Shown here: positions 8,023 to 15,448 of the stretch, piece after piece
How the letters are laid out: each line of letters starts with the position of its first letter
How positions within the stretch are numbered: position 1 is the first letter of the stretch
Assembly (NCBI GenBank): GCA_045226255.1
Contig: JBGVCG010000013.1
Location: 33,696 to 97,695, forward strand
DNA length: 64,000 bases
Reading direction: 5' to 3'
Origin: UBA1181 sp045226255
GTDB lineage: Bacteria; Bacteroidota; Bacteroidia; Bacteroidales; Paludibacteraceae
The notes under the pieces: model-generated
Databases searched by the model: none
Told to the model about the DNA's origin: nothing
The model's input: only the letters and a program-made list of their open reading frames with translations
Translations under genes and position numbers: made by a program

Positions 8023-9105
8023 TTACTCTTCAGTGCCGTTGGCGAACCGTCTCCACTTCTCGATAAGTTGCTTGAAGTCGTCTGGCCATTCGGAGTCGAA
8101 ATACATCTCCTCTCCCGTGCGTGGGTGGACGAACCCTAAGGTTTTAGCGTGCAATGCCTGTCGTGGGCAGATTTCGAGGCAATTCTTCACGAACTGCTTG
8201 TACTTGGCGGTGGTATTTCCTCTAAGTATTTCCATGCCTCCGTAGCGTTCATCGGCGAATAGTGTGTGGCCGATGTGTTTCATGTGCACACGTATCTGGT
8301 GTGTACGCCCGGTTTCCAACCTACATTCCACGAGGGTCACGTAGCCGAACCGTTCCAATACCCGGTAGTGGGTGACGGCATGTTTGGCGTTGGGGTTCTC
8401 CCCCTCTGGGAAGACTGTGAAGAGCATCCTATCTTTTGGGTCGCGACCCAAGTCGCCCGTAATCGTCCCCTCGTCCTCGGTGAAGTTGCCCCATACAAGT
8501 GCGTTATAGAGTCGTTTGGTTGTTTTGTTGAAGAATTGTTTGCCCAAATGGGTCTTGGCATCCTCGTTCTTGGCGATGATGAGCAGACCGGACGTGTCCT
8601 TGTCGATACGGTGCACCAGTCCTAGGCGGGGGTCATCGACGCTGAAGTCCGGCGAGTCCTTCAGATGCCACGCCAACGCATTGAGGAGTGTGCCTTGGAA
8701 GTTGCCGAAGCCAGGGTGCACGACCATGCCCGGCTGCTTATTGACGAGGATGACATCCTGGTCTTCGTATACGATGTTCAGAGGAATGTCCTGTGGAATG
8801 ATTTCGAACTCCGACGGCGGGTAGGAGAGCATGATGGATATCACGTCCAGGGGCTTCACCCTATAATTGGACTTCACTGGCTTCCCGTTGACCAATATGC
8901 ATTTAGCATCCGCCGCATCCTGGATTCGGTTGCGGGAGACGTTTGACATGCAGTTGACGAGGTATTTGTCGATTCTGACGAGCGAATGGCCCTTCTCGAC
9001 CGTGAAGCGGAAATGCTCATGGAACTGTCCGTCATTGCCTAGGACAGCGCCGTCCTCCCTCTCTTCCGCATCTAAATCATCAGAGATGATGCTGTCGTCG
9101 ATCAT
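8023..9105 (-). CDS. rluD: RluA/RluD-family pseudouridine synthase
   Basis: 360 residues. After an acidic N-terminal extension (about 1-30) comes an S4 RNA-binding domain (about 38-100; RIDKYLVNCMSNVSRNRIQ), then the catalytic domain with HRIDKDTSG, in which Asp168 is the nucleophile. The later motifs RLYNALVWG, ETGRTHQIRVH and HAKTLGFVHP fit the family. It modifies uridines in large-subunit rRNA; target positions 1911/1915/1917 are inferred from RluD homology. Its ATG overlaps the stop of the upstream PASTA gene (ATGA), so they form one transcription and translation unit. Confidence 0.93.
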   Translation of the reverse strand: MIDDSIISDDLDAEEREDGAVLGNDGQFHEHFRFTVEKGHSLVRIDKYLVNCMSNVSRNRIQDAADAKCILVNGKPVKSNYRVKPLDVISIMLSYPPSEFEIIPQDIPLNIVYEDQDVILVNKQPGMVVHPGFGNFQGTLLNALAWHLKDSPDFSVDDPRLGLVHRIDKDTSGLLIIAKNEDAKTHLGKQFFNKTTKRLYNALVWGNFTEDEGTITGDLGRDPKDRMLFTVFPEGENPNAKHAVTHYRVLERFGYVTLVECRLETGRTHQIRVHMKHIGHTLFADERYGGMEILRGNTTAKYKQFVKNCLEICPRQALHAKTLGFVHPRTGEEMYFDSEWPDDFKQLIEKWRRFANGTEE

Positions 9106-9956
9106 TTGAAGAGGTTATCAGTGTCCGCACTCGTGTCATCCGGTTCGTCCGGGTTGTAGTATATCTCTTCAGGAGACTCCAGTGTGGAAGGATCCTTGGA
9201 TAGGTATAGGTTTATGGAGCCACCCACGTTGATGGTAGAACCCGTGGCAGGTTGCTGTTTGTACACGAAGAAGAGGGCTTTGTCCGCATCGTCCTTCGGT
9301 TGCTCGTCGTAGATGACCTTGCCGATGTTGAGGTAAGCGGAGTGAGCCTTGAGGATGGCTTGCTCCTCGTTCAGTTTCCTGAAGCTGACGACTTCAAGGC
9401 TCTCGTTAGACAAGCCACGTCCCACGTAAAGTGTCACGCTGGATCCCTCGGGAATGCGTGTGCCAGGCTGTAACTCTAGTTTGTTCTGTTTCACATATTG
9501 AACCAAGTCCTTATACTCGTTCGGGATGTAAATGATGCTGTCGACCTTCAGTCCGACGGAGTTGATCATGGCCTCCGCTTGCCTGAGGGAGAATTCGTGC
9601 ACGTCTGGCAATGCCACTTTGCGGATGGCTGAGGAGTTGACGATCAGATAGATCGTGCGGTCCGCCTTTATCTTTTCCCCTGGCTTCGGTGTTTGCTCGA
9701 CAATAGCGCCAAGGGTCTTCCCTTTCATGAACACAGAATCGACCACTTCGAGTTTCAGGGATTGTTTCTGCAGAATTTGGGTGGCTTCAAGTGTCGTCAT
9801 TCCAGAGAGGTCAGGGACAACAATCGCCTGGTCATGGTTGGTGTAACTCTTCAGCCATGAGAACGTACACTTATAAAGAACGAATAGAATCAACAACGCA
9901 GCAACAACGCTGATCGTATACGGGTTGATAAATATTTTTTTAGCATTGAATTTCAT
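9102..9956 (-). CDS. Membrane-anchored protein with three PASTA domains
   Basis: 284 residues from the chosen ATG. A short cytoplasmic N-terminus and one transmembrane helix (about 12-32, ISVVAALLILFVLYKCTF) are followed by about three PASTA repeats (VPDLSGMTTLEATQIL, LPDVHEFSLRQAEAMI, and a more divergent one near VVSFRKLNEEQAIL). PASTA domains bind peptidoglycan or beta-lactams on kinases and PBPs; here there is no kinase or PBP part. A GTG seven codons earlier lies inside a -7 promoter box (9977-9984), so the ATG at 9956 is preferred. An acidic Ser/Thr/Asp tail ends the protein. Confidence 0.85.
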   Translation of the reverse strand: MKFNAKKIFINPYTISVVAALLILFVLYKCTFSWLKSYTNHDQAIVVPDLSGMTTLEATQILQKQSLKLEVVDSVFMKGKTLGAIVEQTPKPGEKIKADRTIYLIVNSSAIRKVALPDVHEFSLRQAEAMINSVGLKVDSIIYIPNEYKDLVQYVKQNKLELQPGTRIPEGSSVTLYVGRGLSNESLEVVSFRKLNEEQAILKAHSAYLNIGKVIYDEQPKDDADKALFFVYKQQPATGSTINVGGSINLYLSKDPSTLESPEEIYYNPDEPDDTSADTDNLFK

Positions 9957-9976
9957 AAGAGCCGTATTATTTTTCA

Positions 9977-9984
9977 CAAAAATA
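9977..9984 (-). promoter_or_regulatory. -7 box for the PASTA-rluD operon
   Basis: On the minus strand this reads TATTTTTG (TAnnTTTG consensus), 20 nt before the ATG at 9956. It overlaps the alternative GTG start at 9977, which argues against that start. Confidence 0.55.
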
Positions 9985-10057
9985 CGATAAATTTTCTCTA
10001 ATAGGTATGTTTATGATAAAAATATGAGTTCAAACAGGCGGTTCCATTAGAACAATG

Positions 10058-10200
10058 AGGAGCCATCCTCTGGGCGCTTCAAAAAGAGATTTCCTTGCGG
10101 AGAAAAGGGTTCACGGCGTATGCTGCGAAATCATCGCATCAGCACAATAGTAAATTGTTAAATAGAAAATGTCGTATTATATCTTGCGGTAAATGAAACC
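10058..10200. repeat. Dispersed intergenic repeat, copy A
   Basis: About 140 nt resembling two other spacers (13311-13405 and 54758-54900). Shared pieces include a CGGAGAAAAG block, TCACGG, TGCGAAAT..ATCG, then an AT-rich tract built from AGTAAAT-like heptamers, and an AAATGAAACCGT end. Similarity to copy C runs the full length; copy B is shorter. No coding potential. Confidence 0.6.
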
Positions 10201-10230
10201 GTCGTGAAGATCTTCTTGCTCCACACAAAA

Positions 10231-10413
10231 CTACCAGAACCTTTTTTGCTGCTCGTTGAACTCGAAACCGCCTGTGGCGAGACGGGCGATCAACCACTCC
10301 CTCTCCACATCTAAGGCATTGCATAACTCGTCCAAGTCCCCAGCATACTCGTCCCGTAGCTTCATGTTCACGAAGCTGAACAACATGTTTATATCTTCCG
10401 GTAACTGATTCAT
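10231..10413 (-). CDS. DUF4250 protein
   Basis: 60 residues starting MNQLPEDINMLFSFVNMKLR. The pattern of a short helical protein with FVNMKLRDEY, LDELCNALDV and GFEFNEQQKRF matches the DUF4250 family, found in Bacteroidota and Firmicutes with unknown function. A longer start at 10446 would place the N-terminus inside the rpmH terminator, so the shorter start is chosen. It lies just downstream of rpmH. Confidence 0.8.
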   Translation of the reverse strand: MNQLPEDINMLFSFVNMKLRDEYAGDLDELCNALDVEREWLIARLATGGFEFNEQQKRFW

Positions 10414-10435
10414 AATATCTGCGTCTATAAAACAA

Positions 10436-10462
10436 TTGAGGCGCATACCGTGATGCGCCCCA
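10436..10462 (-). terminator. Terminator of rpmH
   Basis: Perfect 7-bp stem GGCGCAT (10440-10446) / ATGCGCC (10453-10459). On the minus strand it is followed by a modest T-rich stretch (TCAATTGTTTT). It separates rpmH from the DUF4250 gene, possibly with partial read-through. Confidence 0.6.
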
Positions 10463-10488
10463 TATCTTTCCTTTGTTTCAGAGAAATA

Positions 10489-10647
10489 TTATCTCTTTAC
10501 AGCGTACTCGTCAGAAACTGTGAGCTTCTTTCTGCCATGAGCCCTGCGAGATGCCAATACTCTACGTCCGTTTGCAGTCTCCATTCTTGAACGGAAACCG
10601 TGCTTGTTCTTTCTCTTTCTAATAGAGGGTTGAAATGTTCTTTTCAT
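10489..10647 (-). CDS. rpmH: 50S ribosomal protein L34
   Basis: 52 residues, beginning MKRTFQPSIRKRKNKHGFRS, the invariant L34 start, with the internal RMETANGRRVLASRRAHGR core. It is a small basic protein of the large ribosomal subunit. It is preceded by a perfect promoter at 10705-10735. The rnpA/dnaA neighbours common in other phyla are absent, as is usual in Bacteroidota. Confidence 0.98.
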   Translation of the reverse strand: MKRTFQPSIRKRKNKHGFRSRMETANGRRVLASRRAHGRKKLTVSDEYAVKR

Positions 10648-10704
10648 TGCCGTGTATTATTATTTATATTATTTCTACTAATTTTCACTCCCAAAATCGG
10701 ATTG

Positions 10705-10735
10705 CAAAGATAGACCTTTTATCTGACATTTCAAA
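10705..10735 (-). promoter_or_regulatory. Promoter of rpmH (consensus -33/-7)
   Basis: Minus strand: TTTG (10732-10735), 19-nt spacer, TATCTTTG (10705-10712). This is an exact TTTG-N19-TAnnTTTG match, giving a leader of roughly 50 nt before the rpmH ATG. Confidence 0.85.
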
Positions 10736-10761
10736 TTGTTGATAACTTTTTCTTTCTGCTC

Positions 10762-11808
10762 TCATCGATTTTTTTCGATGTATTTATTCAATCTATTGAT
10801 TATCATATCTTTATCTATTCCATTCAGACAGGCGTAATCATTTCTCGCACAAGGCTTCTTGCCGTAAATGGAGCATGGACGGCAAGGCAAGTCCAGCTGA
10901 ACTGCGTCCGACGGGTCTTGTCCGAACCCATAGAAACCTGCGCAGGGATGGGTAGCGCCCCAAACGGAGACGACAGGCGTACCGACAAGCGAGGCGAGGT
11001 GCATATTGGAGGAATCCATGGAGAGCAGGACGTCGCAATGGTTCAGGACCTGAATCTCCTCGATAAGCGAGAACTTACCCGCCATAGAGAGCGTGTTGCG
11101 GTATTTGGTCGTCCAGGCGTTGAAGGTCTCTGTCTCAGCCTTTCCGCCTCCGAACAGTAGAATCTGCGTGTCGCCCCGCTCCGCAAAGTGGGCGACGATC
11201 TGCTCGGTCTTCTCCAACGGAAGAATCTTGCCGGCATGTTGGGCGAAAGGTGCTATGGCGATGCGGTGGGGCATATCCGTCTGGATCTCCTTGGCGGTCC
11301 GCTCCGGGAGTGCGCCGCCCTTAGGCATCAGTCCGTCGAAATCCAAGGCGAAAGGGTATCCTGCCGCCTCGAAGGCCTCGACGTAGCGTTGTACAGAGGT
11401 TTTAAGCTGCCTTCTATCCTTTTCCTGGGAGGAGACGAGCCTCTTCTTCTCCTTCCTTCCTTTGTCTATGACGTACGTCTCCTTTCCTGACATCTTGACC
11501 ATGGTCCTTAGCTCTTTGCTACGGATCACGTCGTGGAGGTCGATCATCTTCTCGAAGGTGAAATCTTTCTTGAGGCGTTTGTAGAGCTTGACCATTCCGA
11601 AGACGCCCTTGTAGGTGTTTTTCGTGTCCACAGGCAGGAATGTCACCCGTTCCATTCCCTCGAACAAAGAGGAGAGTCGGGGTGACGACAGCATGATGAC
11701 GCCCATCTTCGGGTATGCCTTTAAAAAAGAGGCGATAACAGGAACTGTCATCGCCACGTCTCCCATAGCGGAAAGCCTCATTACCAAAAGATTCTTTCTC
11801 GCTTCCAT
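10762..11808 (-). CDS. Glycosyltransferase family 9 (heptosyltransferase-like)
   Basis: 348 residues with the two-domain GT-B fold of LPS heptosyltransferases: N-terminal MRLSAMGDVAMTVPVI with the GD pair used for acceptor binding, and C-terminal SMDSSNMHLASLVGTPVVSVWGATHP for the nucleotide-sugar site. It probably adds a sugar to the LPS core at the inner membrane; sugar identity is unknown. The last third has five Cys (CRPCSIYGKKPCARNDYAC), a feature seen in this subgroup. It lies 5 nt after the DUF4254 gene and should be co-transcribed with it. Confidence 0.88.
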   Translation of the reverse strand: MEARKNLLVMRLSAMGDVAMTVPVIASFLKAYPKMGVIMLSSPRLSSLFEGMERVTFLPVDTKNTYKGVFGMVKLYKRLKKDFTFEKMIDLHDVIRSKELRTMVKMSGKETYVIDKGRKEKKRLVSSQEKDRRQLKTSVQRYVEAFEAAGYPFALDFDGLMPKGGALPERTAKEIQTDMPHRIAIAPFAQHAGKILPLEKTEQIVAHFAERGDTQILLFGGGKAETETFNAWTTKYRNTLSMAGKFSLIEEIQVLNHCDVLLSMDSSNMHLASLVGTPVVSVWGATHPCAGFYGFGQDPSDAVQLDLPCRPCSIYGKKPCARNDYACLNGIDKDMIINRLNKYIEKNR

Positions 11809-11813
11809 CTATC

Positions 11814-12419
11814 TTATTTCCTACCGTAAAGGATAGGGTTCAAATTAGGGTCGTTGTACATCTTCATCTGTTTGTAGACTTTCATGTAACGGTCTCCGTT
11901 CTCGATGTCCTTGATGAGTTGGTCGATGGCGGAGGACAAGTCCTTGCGTTGCTCCAGCAGCACGTCCAGTTTCTTTTGGCATGATGAAATGTGGTCTGCG
12001 GAGACATCCTTCCTCTCCACCTCTTTACGCATGTGGTAAATCTTCAGGGAAAGGATGGAAAGGCGGTCAATGGCCCAAGCCGGGCTCTCTGTGTTGATGA
12101 CTGCGGTCGGTTTCACGGAGACGGATGCGTATTTCTCCAAGAAGTAGCTGTCGATGCGCTCGACCAAGTCCGTCCTGTCCTGGTTGGATTTGTCGATTCT
12201 GCGCTTGATGGACAATGCTTCCACTGGGTTGATCTCAGGGTTCCGGATGATGTCTTCCAAATGCCACTGTACTGTGTCGATCCAATTCTTGACGTACAAC
12301 ACATTCTCTATTGTTTGTGCCGGATAAGGATTCTTCATGACGGCATCCACATCATCTGTCTTATGGTAATCTGCAACCGCTGCGTCGAACAACTTGTTCG
12401 CTTCTTGACTGAAACTCAT
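11814..12419 (-). CDS. DUF4254 protein
   Basis: 201 residues from the chosen start MSFSQEANKLFDAAV. It is largely alpha-helical, and the ADYHKTDDVD near the start and SILSLKIYHMRKEVER in the second half match DUF4254, a Bacteroidota family of unknown function typically next to a GT9 glycosyltransferase, as here. A start 16 codons upstream would run through the -7 promoter box at 12437-12444, so it is rejected. A role in LPS core assembly is inference from the neighbour. Confidence 0.8.
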   Translation of the reverse strand: MSFSQEANKLFDAAVADYHKTDDVDAVMKNPYPAQTIENVLYVKNWIDTVQWHLEDIIRNPEINPVEALSIKRRIDKSNQDRTDLVERIDSYFLEKYASVSVKPTAVINTESPAWAIDRLSILSLKIYHMRKEVERKDVSADHISSCQKKLDVLLEQRKDLSSAIDQLIKDIENGDRYMKVYKQMKMYNDPNLNPILYGRK

Positions 12420-12436
12420 ACGTACAAATTTTTCCG

Positions 12437-12444
12437 CAAAGATA
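12437..12444 (-). promoter_or_regulatory. -7 box for the DUF4254-GT9 operon
   Basis: Minus strand TATCTTTG, a full TAnnTTTG match, 17 nt before the ATG at 12419. The -33 element is not obvious. Confidence 0.55.
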
Positions 12445-12519
12445 GAGAAAATTTCACTAGTGTCCACTAAAAATGGACGAGTTTAAAAATTAATAGCATG
12501 GAGGCCCAGTGTTTTTTGC

Positions 12520-12612
12520 GGAATTAGTAGGATTCTCCCTTCTACATGGGCTCTAATTCTCCGTGAGGATATTTTTATTTTTCTCTCGTGGAGGCACGGA
12601 GCTGAAGTGATA
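12520..12612. repeat. Possible degenerate intergenic repeat (GGAGGCACGGAG type)
   Basis: Non-coding spacer with partly repeated CATGGAGGCCC and CGTGGAGGCACGGAG elements around CTCCGTGAGG. It looks like a decayed intergenic repeat, but no second copy is in the window. Confidence 0.3.
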
Positions 12613-12627
12613 AATGCACTATAAAAA

Positions 12628-12660
12628 CAGAAAGGGAGTGCTCATCGAATGAGCACTCCC
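12628..12660 (-). terminator. Terminator of the rhodanese-like gene
   Basis: Perfect 12-bp inverted repeat GGGAGTGCTCAT (12634-12645) / ATGAGCACTCCC (12649-12660) with a 3-nt loop. On the minus strand it is followed by TTTCTGTTTTT. It is the strongest hairpin in the window. Confidence 0.9.
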
Positions 12661-12685
12661 CTATAATGTTGCCGAGGCGCTTTTA

Positions 12686-13150
12686 TTATTTGTCCTCATC
12701 AGGGTATCCGGTCTCAACAGGCAACCCAGCATTTTTCCATGCGTCAATTCCTCCGACTAAGAGCGTCACTGTGCAGAATTTGCATGCCAGCTGTCCTGGA
12801 ACGGCCATACCATTTGTGCCGAAAGCGTCCTTGCCTCCATAGACGAACAAAGGTTTGTTCACGTCGAATACAGCCATCACTTTCTTCACGTATGCGCAAT
12901 CTCCATTGGTTCCGTCCAACTCTACGACGGAAACAGGGATGCTCTTCGCATTAGGAAGATGTCCGTTGATGAAATCACTTTCAGAACGATAATCAACAAT
13001 CTGAGGAGAGGCTTGACTCTCCAAATAGTTATTAAATGGTCCTGCATCTGCCTTTCTATGGGAGCAAAGTCCATCCGAGCCTGATTTTCCGCAAGATGCG
13101 AAACCAAGCAAACAAACTCCAACTAATACTAAAAATTTAATTTTCTTCAT
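12686..13150 (-). CDS. Rhodanese-like lipoprotein without the catalytic cysteine
   Basis: 154 residues. A lipoprotein signal peptide ends LLGFASC with Cys20 as the lipid anchor. The rest is one rhodanese domain: IVDYRSESDFINGHLPNAKSI, then the active-site strand and a C-terminal LLVGGIDAWKNAGLPVE. In active rhodaneses the strand ends VYC; here it is VYGG (Gly105), so the persulfide-carrying Cys is missing and the loop lacks the usual C-x5-R pattern. Two Cys later in the domain (ACKFC) might be redox-active. It may bind a partner rather than transfer sulfur. An AGGAGG ribosome site, rare here, lies 8 nt before the ATG. Confidence 0.8.
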   Translation of the reverse strand: MKKIKFLVLVGVCLLGFASCGKSGSDGLCSHRKADAGPFNNYLESQASPQIVDYRSESDFINGHLPNAKSIPVSVVELDGTNGDCAYVKKVMAVFDVNKPLFVYGGKDAFGTNGMAVPGQLACKFCTVTLLVGGIDAWKNAGLPVETGYPDEDK

Positions 13151-13158
13151 CTTTATAA

Positions 13159-13228
13159 CCTCCTATTATATAATCTGTTAATTAACTGACCTTTCGGGGC
13201 AAATATAATATAAATATTTTTACCCAAC
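13159..13228 (-). promoter_or_regulatory. Promoter and strong Shine-Dalgarno of the rhodanese-like gene
   Basis: Minus strand: TATATTTG (13200-13207) matches the -7 consensus, with a weaker GTTG at 13225-13228. AGGAGG (13159-13164) sits 8 nt before the ATG; such a strong site is unusual among the genes of this window. Confidence 0.65.
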
Positions 13229-13310
13229 ATCGTATTGTTTGCTTTTTTTCATGTTGTGTGGCAAATCTTTTTGTCGCGATTCCTCTCTATATCCCCCACG
13301 GCTCTTTCTT

Positions 13311-13405
13311 TTAGACGAGGCAGAGGACTACAGTTTCCCATGAAGGAGTTTATCGCATCAGCCTTCGTAAATAGTTAATCGTAAATGGTTAAATAGTAAA
13401 TCCCC
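13311..13405. repeat. Dispersed intergenic repeat, copy B
   Basis: Shares TTTAGACGA, CAGAGGACTACA and TTTCCCA with copy C, then GGAGTTT, and ends in AGTAAAT/GTAAATC-type heptamers. It is shorter than copies A and C, with an internal deletion. Confidence 0.6.
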
Positions 13406-13610
13406 AAAGGAGAAAATCGGTCCGTGGCGACTCTGTTAGAGCTCTTTTTGACAATAGTCAATAAGAATATCACGTTAATAATTCATAATGGATTATAAAT
13501 TTTTTAAATTTGTAAAAAGGGCATAAGGGAGGGGGTTAAGAGAAATCCTCGAACCGTAGTCGCGAATAGTGTTGATGTGAGTAAGGGTATAATTGCGAAT
13601 CAAAGAATGT
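13406..13610. other. Spacer without recognised gene
   Basis: About 200 nt, AT-rich in its middle (a TAAATTTG -7-like match near 13506, without a -33 partner). I see no ORF with support and no RNA gene. Confidence 0.4.
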
Positions 13611-13612
13611 TT

Positions 13613-13642
13613 CTTGTTTGCATTTGCAAGGAGATAGTTTTG
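13613..13642 (+). promoter_or_regulatory. Promoter of a small-ORF transcript
   Basis: CTTG (13613-13616), 18-nt spacer, TAGTTTTG (13635-13642). The -7 matches TAnnTTTG exactly and the -33 matches three of four positions. With the terminator at 14060-14092 it defines a transcript of about 440 nt. Confidence 0.6.
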
Positions 13643-13695
13643 CGGCATTATAGGCTCTGTTTGTTTGGATGTGTAACGATCAAAATATAACGCTT

Positions 13696-13773
13696 ATGAG
13701 AATCCAACTACTATTTATTTATGCAGCTGTTTTCTTATTGTCATGGGCATGGTTGACGTTATTAATACCGTGA
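13696..13773 (+). CDS. Small ORF: 25-residue single-helix membrane peptide
   Basis: It starts MRIQLLFIYAAVFLLS and ends LTLLIP. Nearly all residues after the Arg are hydrophobic with two Trp, enough for one membrane helix. A consensus promoter 54 nt upstream and a strong terminator downstream support expression of the region; translation itself is inference. Small subunits of membrane complexes (KdpF-like in size) and type I toxin-like peptides look similar. I do not recognise the family. Confidence 0.45.
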   Translation: MRIQLLFIYAAVFLLSWAWLTLLIP

Positions 13774-13869
13774 CGTGCGTGGAAAAGACTGCAAAGGAAC
13801 AAGTGTGTTTTATGGCATGATTAATGATCATGATGTGTATGGTGATTAATTAGCACAAAGTGTGCGACT

Positions 13870-13911
13870 GTTTTCATAGGGGCGGGCAGTTCGCCTGCCC
13901 ATTATGAAAAC
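13870..13911. repeat. Two-tier hairpin inside the small transcript
   Basis: Outer arms GTTTTCATA (13870-13878) / TATGAAAAC (13903-13911) enclose an inner GGGCAG/CTGCCC stem. No T run follows, so it is not a terminator; it may be an RNA structural element or a palindromic intergenic repeat. Confidence 0.6.
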
Positions 13912-13921
13912 GGTAAAATAA

Positions 13922-14029
13922 ATGGAATTCAAAGGTACGATAGTTTTCAAAACATATTTATTTATGAAACAGGAGAGACTTTTCCTCTCCGAAAAAACAG
14001 ATAAAGCATATACTACAAAATACAATTAA
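13922..14029 (+). CDS. Possible small ORF, 35 residues
   Basis: It starts MEFKGTIVFKTYLF directly after the two-tier hairpin and stops 30 nt before the terminator. It is basic and of mixed composition. There is no recognisable family or ribosome site; listed because it lies in the same predicted transcript as the 25-residue peptide. Confidence 0.2.
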   Translation: MEFKGTIVFKTYLFMKQERLFLSEKTDKAYTTKYN

Positions 14030-14059
14030 GATCTTCTAAACTCAATTACAAGTACGATT

Positions 14060-14092
14060 GGGGTGTTTTGTGAAAAGCGCCCCTTTTCTTTT
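14060..14092 (+). terminator. Terminator of the small transcript
   Basis: Ten-pair stem between GGGGTGTTTT (14060-14069) and AAAGCGCCCC (14074-14083), closed by a GTGA tetraloop, followed by TTTTCTTTT. Plus-strand orientation. Confidence 0.85.
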
Positions 14093-14110
14093 GTCCTTCC
14101 GTGAGATATT

Positions 14111-14168
14111 TATGATTTACTATTTACCATTTACGATTCCAGAAATTGGTAAATCGTAAATCCCTACC
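14111..14168. repeat. GTAAAT-type heptamer repeat with inverted arms
   Basis: ATTTACGATT and AATCGTAAAT form a 10-bp inverted pair inside a run of TTTACNATTTAC / GTAAATC units. The same words recur at 13360-13400, 43070-43095 and 43235-43255. Confidence 0.5.
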
Positions 14169-14215
14169 CCTCTCGTCATTTTCTCTCCCCTCAACCATCT
14201 ATCAGAATTATTTTG

Positions 14216-14223
14216 TAATTTTG
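14216..14223 (+). promoter_or_regulatory. -7 box upstream of argD
   Basis: TAATTTTG matches TAnnTTTG, 58 nt before the argD ATG at 14282. There is no clear -33 element. Confidence 0.45.
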
Positions 14224-14281
14224 CGGTGTCTGAGTGGTCGTGGGACTAACTCGTTTGGAAAGAATGACTAATAATTGCAAT

Positions 14282-15418
14282 ATGAAACTTTTCGATGTAT
14301 ATCCGCTTTTCGATGTGAATATCGTAAAGGGTAAAGGTTGTAAGGTATGGGACGAGAAGGGCCAGGAATACCTTGATTTGTATGGTGGACACGCTGTTAT
14401 CAGCATCGGACATTGCCACCCTCATTATGTGGAGATGATGACGAAGCAGCTGAATGCGCTCGGTTTCTACTCCAACTCCGTGATCAACAAGCTGCAGGCG
14501 CAGTTGGCTAAACGGTTGGGCAAGGCCAGCGGCTATGAGGACTACCAGTTCTTCATGATCAACTCTGGCGCGGAGGCGAATGAGAACGCCCTCAAACTCT
14601 CTTCCTTCTACAACGGACGTACCCGTGTGCTCTCCTCCGACAAGGCGTTCCACGGACGTACTTCCTTGGCGGTCGAGGTGACCAACAACCCGAAGATCAT
14701 CGCTCCTATCAATGACAACGGTCATGTCACCTACCTTCCGTTGAATGACTTGGACGCTTGGGTGAAGGAGATCAAGAAAGGGGACGTTTGCGCCGTCATC
14801 GTGGAGTGCATCCAAGGCGTGGGCGGTATCCGCATGGTGACGAAGGAGTTCCTCCAAGGCCTCCGCAAGGCTTGCGACGAATATAACACGGTGCTGATCT
14901 GCGACGAAATCCAGTGCGGATATGGCCGTTCGGGCAAATTCTTCGCCCACCAACACCTGGACGTTAAGCCAGATCTCATCACGGTGGCGAAGGGCATCGG
15001 TAACGGTTTCCCTGTCGCTGGCTTACTTATCTCCCCTAAATTCACCCCTGTATACGGACAGTTGGGTACGACGTTCGGTGGTAACCACATGGCTTGCACG
15101 GCTGGCTTGGCGGTGCTCGACGTGATGGAGCAGGAGAACCTCGTGGCGAACGCTGGCGAGGTGGGCGACTACATCATGCGGAAACTGAAGGAGGCGAACC
15201 TCCCTCATATCACGGATATCCGCGGACGTGGTTTGATGATCGGTATCGAGTTGGATTGCCCTCACAAGGAGATCCGTAGCAAACTGGTCTTCGAGCAACA
15301 TGTCTTCACGGGCTGCAGCGGAACGAACGTGCTTCGTCTCTTGCCGCCTCTCTGCTTGACGAAAGCGGAGGCCGACGACTTCATCGCACGTCTCAAGAGC
15401 GTGCTGACCAATGCCTAA
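14282..15418 (+). CDS. argD: Acetylornithine aminotransferase (class III PLP aminotransferase)
   Basis: 378 residues from MKLFDVYPLF, the usual Bacteroidota start; an upstream in-frame GTG at 14234 is too close to the -7 box. Signature pieces are NSGAEANENALKL, KAFHGRTS, DEIQCGYGRSGKFFAH and VAKGIGNGFP, where Lys237 carries PLP. It converts N-acetylglutamate semialdehyde to N-acetylornithine (or the succinyl analogue, as some Bacteroidota use) in arginine synthesis. argC lies 15 kb away, so the pathway is scattered. The next gene, a HisIE derivative, is 30 nt downstream and probably co-transcribed. Confidence 0.92.
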   Translation: MKLFDVYPLFDVNIVKGKGCKVWDEKGQEYLDLYGGHAVISIGHCHPHYVEMMTKQLNALGFYSNSVINKLQAQLAKRLGKASGYEDYQFFMINSGAEANENALKLSSFYNGRTRVLSSDKAFHGRTSLAVEVTNNPKIIAPINDNGHVTYLPLNDLDAWVKEIKKGDVCAVIVECIQGVGGIRMVTKEFLQGLRKACDEYNTVLICDEIQCGYGRSGKFFAHQHLDVKPDLITVAKGIGNGFPVAGLLISPKFTPVYGQLGTTFGGNHMACTAGLAVLDVMEQENLVANAGEVGDYIMRKLKEANLPHITDIRGRGLMIGIELDCPHKEIRSKLVFEQHVFTGCSGTNVLRLLPPLCLTKAEADDFIARLKSVLTNA

Positions 15419-15448
15419 TGGGCTATCGTAAATGTAAAAAATATAACT

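Noticed and set aside
10414..10446. Longer start for the DUF4250 gene
   Set aside because: It lies within the rpmH terminator hairpin, and the family begins at the shorter MNxLPxD start.
13406..13700. tRNA, tmRNA or RNase P RNA in the gene-poor region
   Set aside because: No T-loop (GGTTCRANNCC), no CCA end, no conserved P4 or tmRNA core was seen.
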